64,000 nucleotides of DNA, from positions 1 to 64,000 of the forward strand of contig CAWDVK010000006.1 in assembly GCA_963805715.1 (NCBI GenBank). Direction: 5' to 3'. Of this stretch, positions 62,542-64,000 are shown piece by piece. This DNA comes from CAWDVK01 sp963805715. GTDB taxonomy: Bacteria; Actinomycetota; Actinomycetes; Streptosporangiales; Streptosporangiaceae. The notes under the pieces are model-generated. The model was not told where the DNA came from and did not search any database. It saw only the letters and a list, made by a program, of their open reading frames with translations. Each line of letters starts with the position of its first letter. Positions within the stretch are counted from its first letter, which is position 1. Both the position numbers and the translations under genes were made by a program.

Positions 62542-63012
62542 TCAGCGCTTAATGATGACGGTCGTGACCGGGAGCCGGAACTTCCGCTCGGCCTGATGCG
62601 GCAGGTCCGTCCCGAGCCAGCGCGAGATGGGCTGCGGCAGCGTGGCCACGATGATCTCGTCGAACTGCCGGTCGGTGCAGGCTTTCTCCATCGCCTCGAG
62701 CGGCCCGGAGCTGCCGAGGTCGCCCTCGGCGGTGACACCGTGCTCGGCCAGGTCCGCCAGCGCCTCGCCGAGCCGTTCCCTGGCCTGCGCGCTCGCCTCC
62801 TCGTCGGTGGCGGGACCGCGGTAGTTCGTCGCCCACCAGGCGAGGCTGGGCGGCAGCACGCCGGCGTCGTCCGGGATCTCGTAGTCCGCGGCGCTGGTGT
62901 TGGGGACGAGCAGGTAGAACGAGATCGGACCCGACTCGATCCGCTGGCGGAGCTCGGCCCGCAGCTCGGGACTCAGTAACGTCCGGTTGGCGACGACAAG
63001 GCACCGGCGCAT
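62542..63012 (-). CDS. Universal-stress-like alpha/beta protein
   Basis: This 156-residue protein resembles the small actinobacterial USP-like proteins: strand MRRCLVVANRTLLSPELRAE, then PISFYLLVPNTSAADYEIPD, LADLAEHGVTAEGDLGSSGP and QFDEIIVATLPQPISRWLGT, ending with FRLPVTTVIIKR. The usual ATP-binding G-2x-G-9x-G is only partly kept. The start is the ATG at 63012 (alternative ATG at 63021). It is divergent from the AlkA remnant with about 40 bases between. Confidence 0.85.
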   Translation of the reverse strand: MRRCLVVANRTLLSPELRAELRQRIESGPISFYLLVPNTSAADYEIPDDAGVLPPSLAWWATNYRGPATDEEASAQARERLGEALADLAEHGVTAEGDLGSSGPLEAMEKACTDRQFDEIIVATLPQPISRWLGTDLPHQAERKFRLPVTTVIIKR

Positions 63013-63049
63013 GATGACCATCCAGTTGGTCGCGGCCGTCCGCGTAACT

Positions 63050-63466
63050 ATGCGGTACCTGCCCAATGTAACGCGGCGGCGGACGGGCTGCACGGCCACG
63101 ACGGCGGCCGCCGGGCCGCCCCGGCTGCGCCGGCAGGCCGAGAGCCATTTCGCGGCGCTGACCCGCGCGATCGTGTACCAGCAGCTGGCCGGCGTCGTGG
63201 CGGCGGCCATCCACGGGCGCCTGATCGCCGCGCTCGGCAACGAGGTCACCCCGCAGCGGCTGCTGGCGCTGCCCGACGGCGCGCTGCGTACCGCGGGCCT
63301 GTCCGCAGCCCAGGCAGCGTCCCTGCGGGACCTGGCGGTCAAGGTGCTGGACGCGACGCCGACAGCGCGGGAGCTCAAGCCGCTCGGCGACCCGTACCGG
63401 CCGTACCGGTCGGTGCTGGCCTGGTACTGCCGGGGCATCCGGTCACGCCGGCGTCCGGCTCAGTGA
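63050..63466 (+). pseudogene. DNA-3-methyladenine glycosylase (AlkA type) with internal deletion
   Basis: A 138-residue frame from the ATG at 63050 matches HhH-GPD glycosylases at both ends: ESHFAALTRAIVYQQLAGVV, LPDGALRTAGLSAAQAASLR and DLAVKVLD at the N side, and TARELKPLGDPYRPYRSVLA with WYC at the C side. The usual 60-70 residues between, with the helix-hairpin-helix and the catalytic Asp, are absent without a frameshift. The N-terminal beta-domain is also not recognisable. The product cannot excise bases. The stop overlaps the His-rich gene stop by seven bases in convergent orientation. Confidence 0.8.
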
Positions 63467-63762
63467 TCGTCCCAGTGACCCTCGTGACTCGCGTGCCGGT
63501 GCCCGTCGTGCACGTAGTCGGCGTGATCGCCATGCTGGACGGCGTCGTGCCCGCAGCCTTCGCCGTGCGCGTGCTCATGCCCGGCGTGCACATCGTGCGT
63601 GCTGCGCGTGCACTCGTCAGCATGGTCGCCGTGCGCGCGATGCACGTGCGAGTCGTGCGCGTAATCGATGTGGTCGTCGTGCTCGAAGGCCACGTGACCG
63701 CAGCCCGGGCCGTGCACGTGCGGATGATCGGCGTGCGGCTGATGCTCGGTTTCGGTAGTCAT
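63460..63762 (-). CDS. Histidine-rich metal-binding protein
   Basis: This 100-residue protein has more than 25 His and two copies of a block: HVHGPGCGHVAFEHDDHIDY...H and HAHGEGCGHDAVQHGDHADY...H, each followed by HxHxxH. A GCGH core with HxH clusters suits binding of Zn, Ni or Co. Single-block relatives occur in actinobacteria near zinc regulators and transporters. The ATG at 63762 has a GGGGAGAG ribosome site. No transporter is present within the window; one may lie past 64000. Confidence 0.88.
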   Translation of the reverse strand: MTTETEHQPHADHPHVHGPGCGHVAFEHDDHIDYAHDSHVHRAHGDHADECTRSTHDVHAGHEHAHGEGCGHDAVQHGDHADYVHDGHRHASHEGHWDDH

Positions 63763-64000
63763 CACACTCTCCCCGCGCTTGCGCGTCCCCCCGGATATGC
63801 CGCGTTACTGCTGGTTGCCGGGCAAACTGGCCAGCCAGCCGCCCTGCACATCCCACGATACCGAGATGCGCGCCGCAGCCGGCCCGTGAGCCTGCTGATC
63901 GCCGGTGACAAGCCGGCCTGCCCGGCGCCGGGAAACCCGCGGCTCACCGCTTGTCGATCTGGGCCCTTCCCGTTCGTCGTCTAGGTGCGCACCCGGCGGA
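63763..64000. other. Upstream region of the His-rich gene
   Basis: This should contain the promoter of the His-rich gene, perhaps with a zinc-regulator site. No clear palindrome of the Zur type or coding frame is seen before the window ends. Confidence 0.35.

Noticed and set aside
63463..63984. A long plus-strand frame opposite the His-rich gene
   Set aside because: It is the antisense of the His-rich gene; the Val-rich composition (His codons read in reverse) and lack of a ribosome site mark it as a shadow.

Overview
The window is very GC-rich and uses GTG and TTG starts and overlapping stop/start junctions. It also carries actinobacterial families: class I P450s with a 3Fe-4S ferredoxin, PadR, DUF5753-type and F420-type proteins, and an IS110 element. 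It is therefore best read as chromosome from a filamentous or soil actinobacterium (Streptosporangiales-like is a guess; no rRNA or intact tRNA is present to place it).

Layout. 0.4-3.2 kb (minus): a P450 electron-transfer operon (ferredoxin, ferredoxin reductase with a frameshift, P450). 3.6-4.4 kb: a coupled small lipoprotein-like ORF and an unknown protein. 4.4-6.2 kb: an IS110-family insertion, followed by a gene-poor tract with a tRNA-like fragment. 7-9 kb: a frameshifted FKBP, YceI and a TetR remnant. 9.3-14.5 kb (plus): a five-gene operon of HD-GYP/LuxR regulator, SnoaL-like protein, P450, OsmC and flavin monooxygenase. 14.9-23.8 kb: a hydantoinase / racemase / AroM / peptide-type ABC transporter operon with a divergent PucR regulator. 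Almost every large gene there is damaged, no solute-binding protein is left, and one deletion appears to have joined hyuB to a permease remnant. 23.9-27.2 kb: small membrane protein, LysR, alpha/beta hydrolase and F420-dependent reductase-like protein.

27.5-35.4 kb (plus) is the most interesting region. It holds a membrane-anchored seven-blade WD40 protein, a 39-residue ORF, a TIR-STAND protein started by an overlapping TTG, a second STAND ATPase with helical repeats, and a radical SAM/SPASM enzyme. All are on one strand with short gaps or overlaps. The set resembles NLR-like conflict systems and suggests a nucleotide-hydrolysing sensor pair linked to peptide modification. No clear precursor peptide was found.

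35.5-45.7 kb: DUF899, PPOX/F420-type protein, a minus-strand glycosyltransferase/acyltransferase pair, a coupled membrane protein and OmpA-domain lipoprotein, two membrane-anchored unknowns, two gene remnants and a PHA-depolymerase-like hydrolase. 45.9-49.5 kb: a PadR-controlled FtsX/LolD-type ABC transporter with three 13-bp-spaced repeats upstream of padR. 49.8-64 kb: phospholipase-C-like enzyme, secreted protein, tyrosine phosphatase, AAA+ ATPase, DUF2461, a GNAT/ADP-forming acyl-CoA synthetase fusion, a stress-type protein, an AlkA remnant lacking its catalytic core, and a His-rich metal-binding protein. Three long hairpins sit where terminators are expected, at 36354, 44492 and 52599.

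Broken genes recur across the window (reductase, FKBP, TetR, hyuA, pucR, both permeases, phosphatase, alkA). Either this is a decaying accessory region or the assembly carries small indels. The multi-codon in-frame deletions favour real decay for at least part of it.
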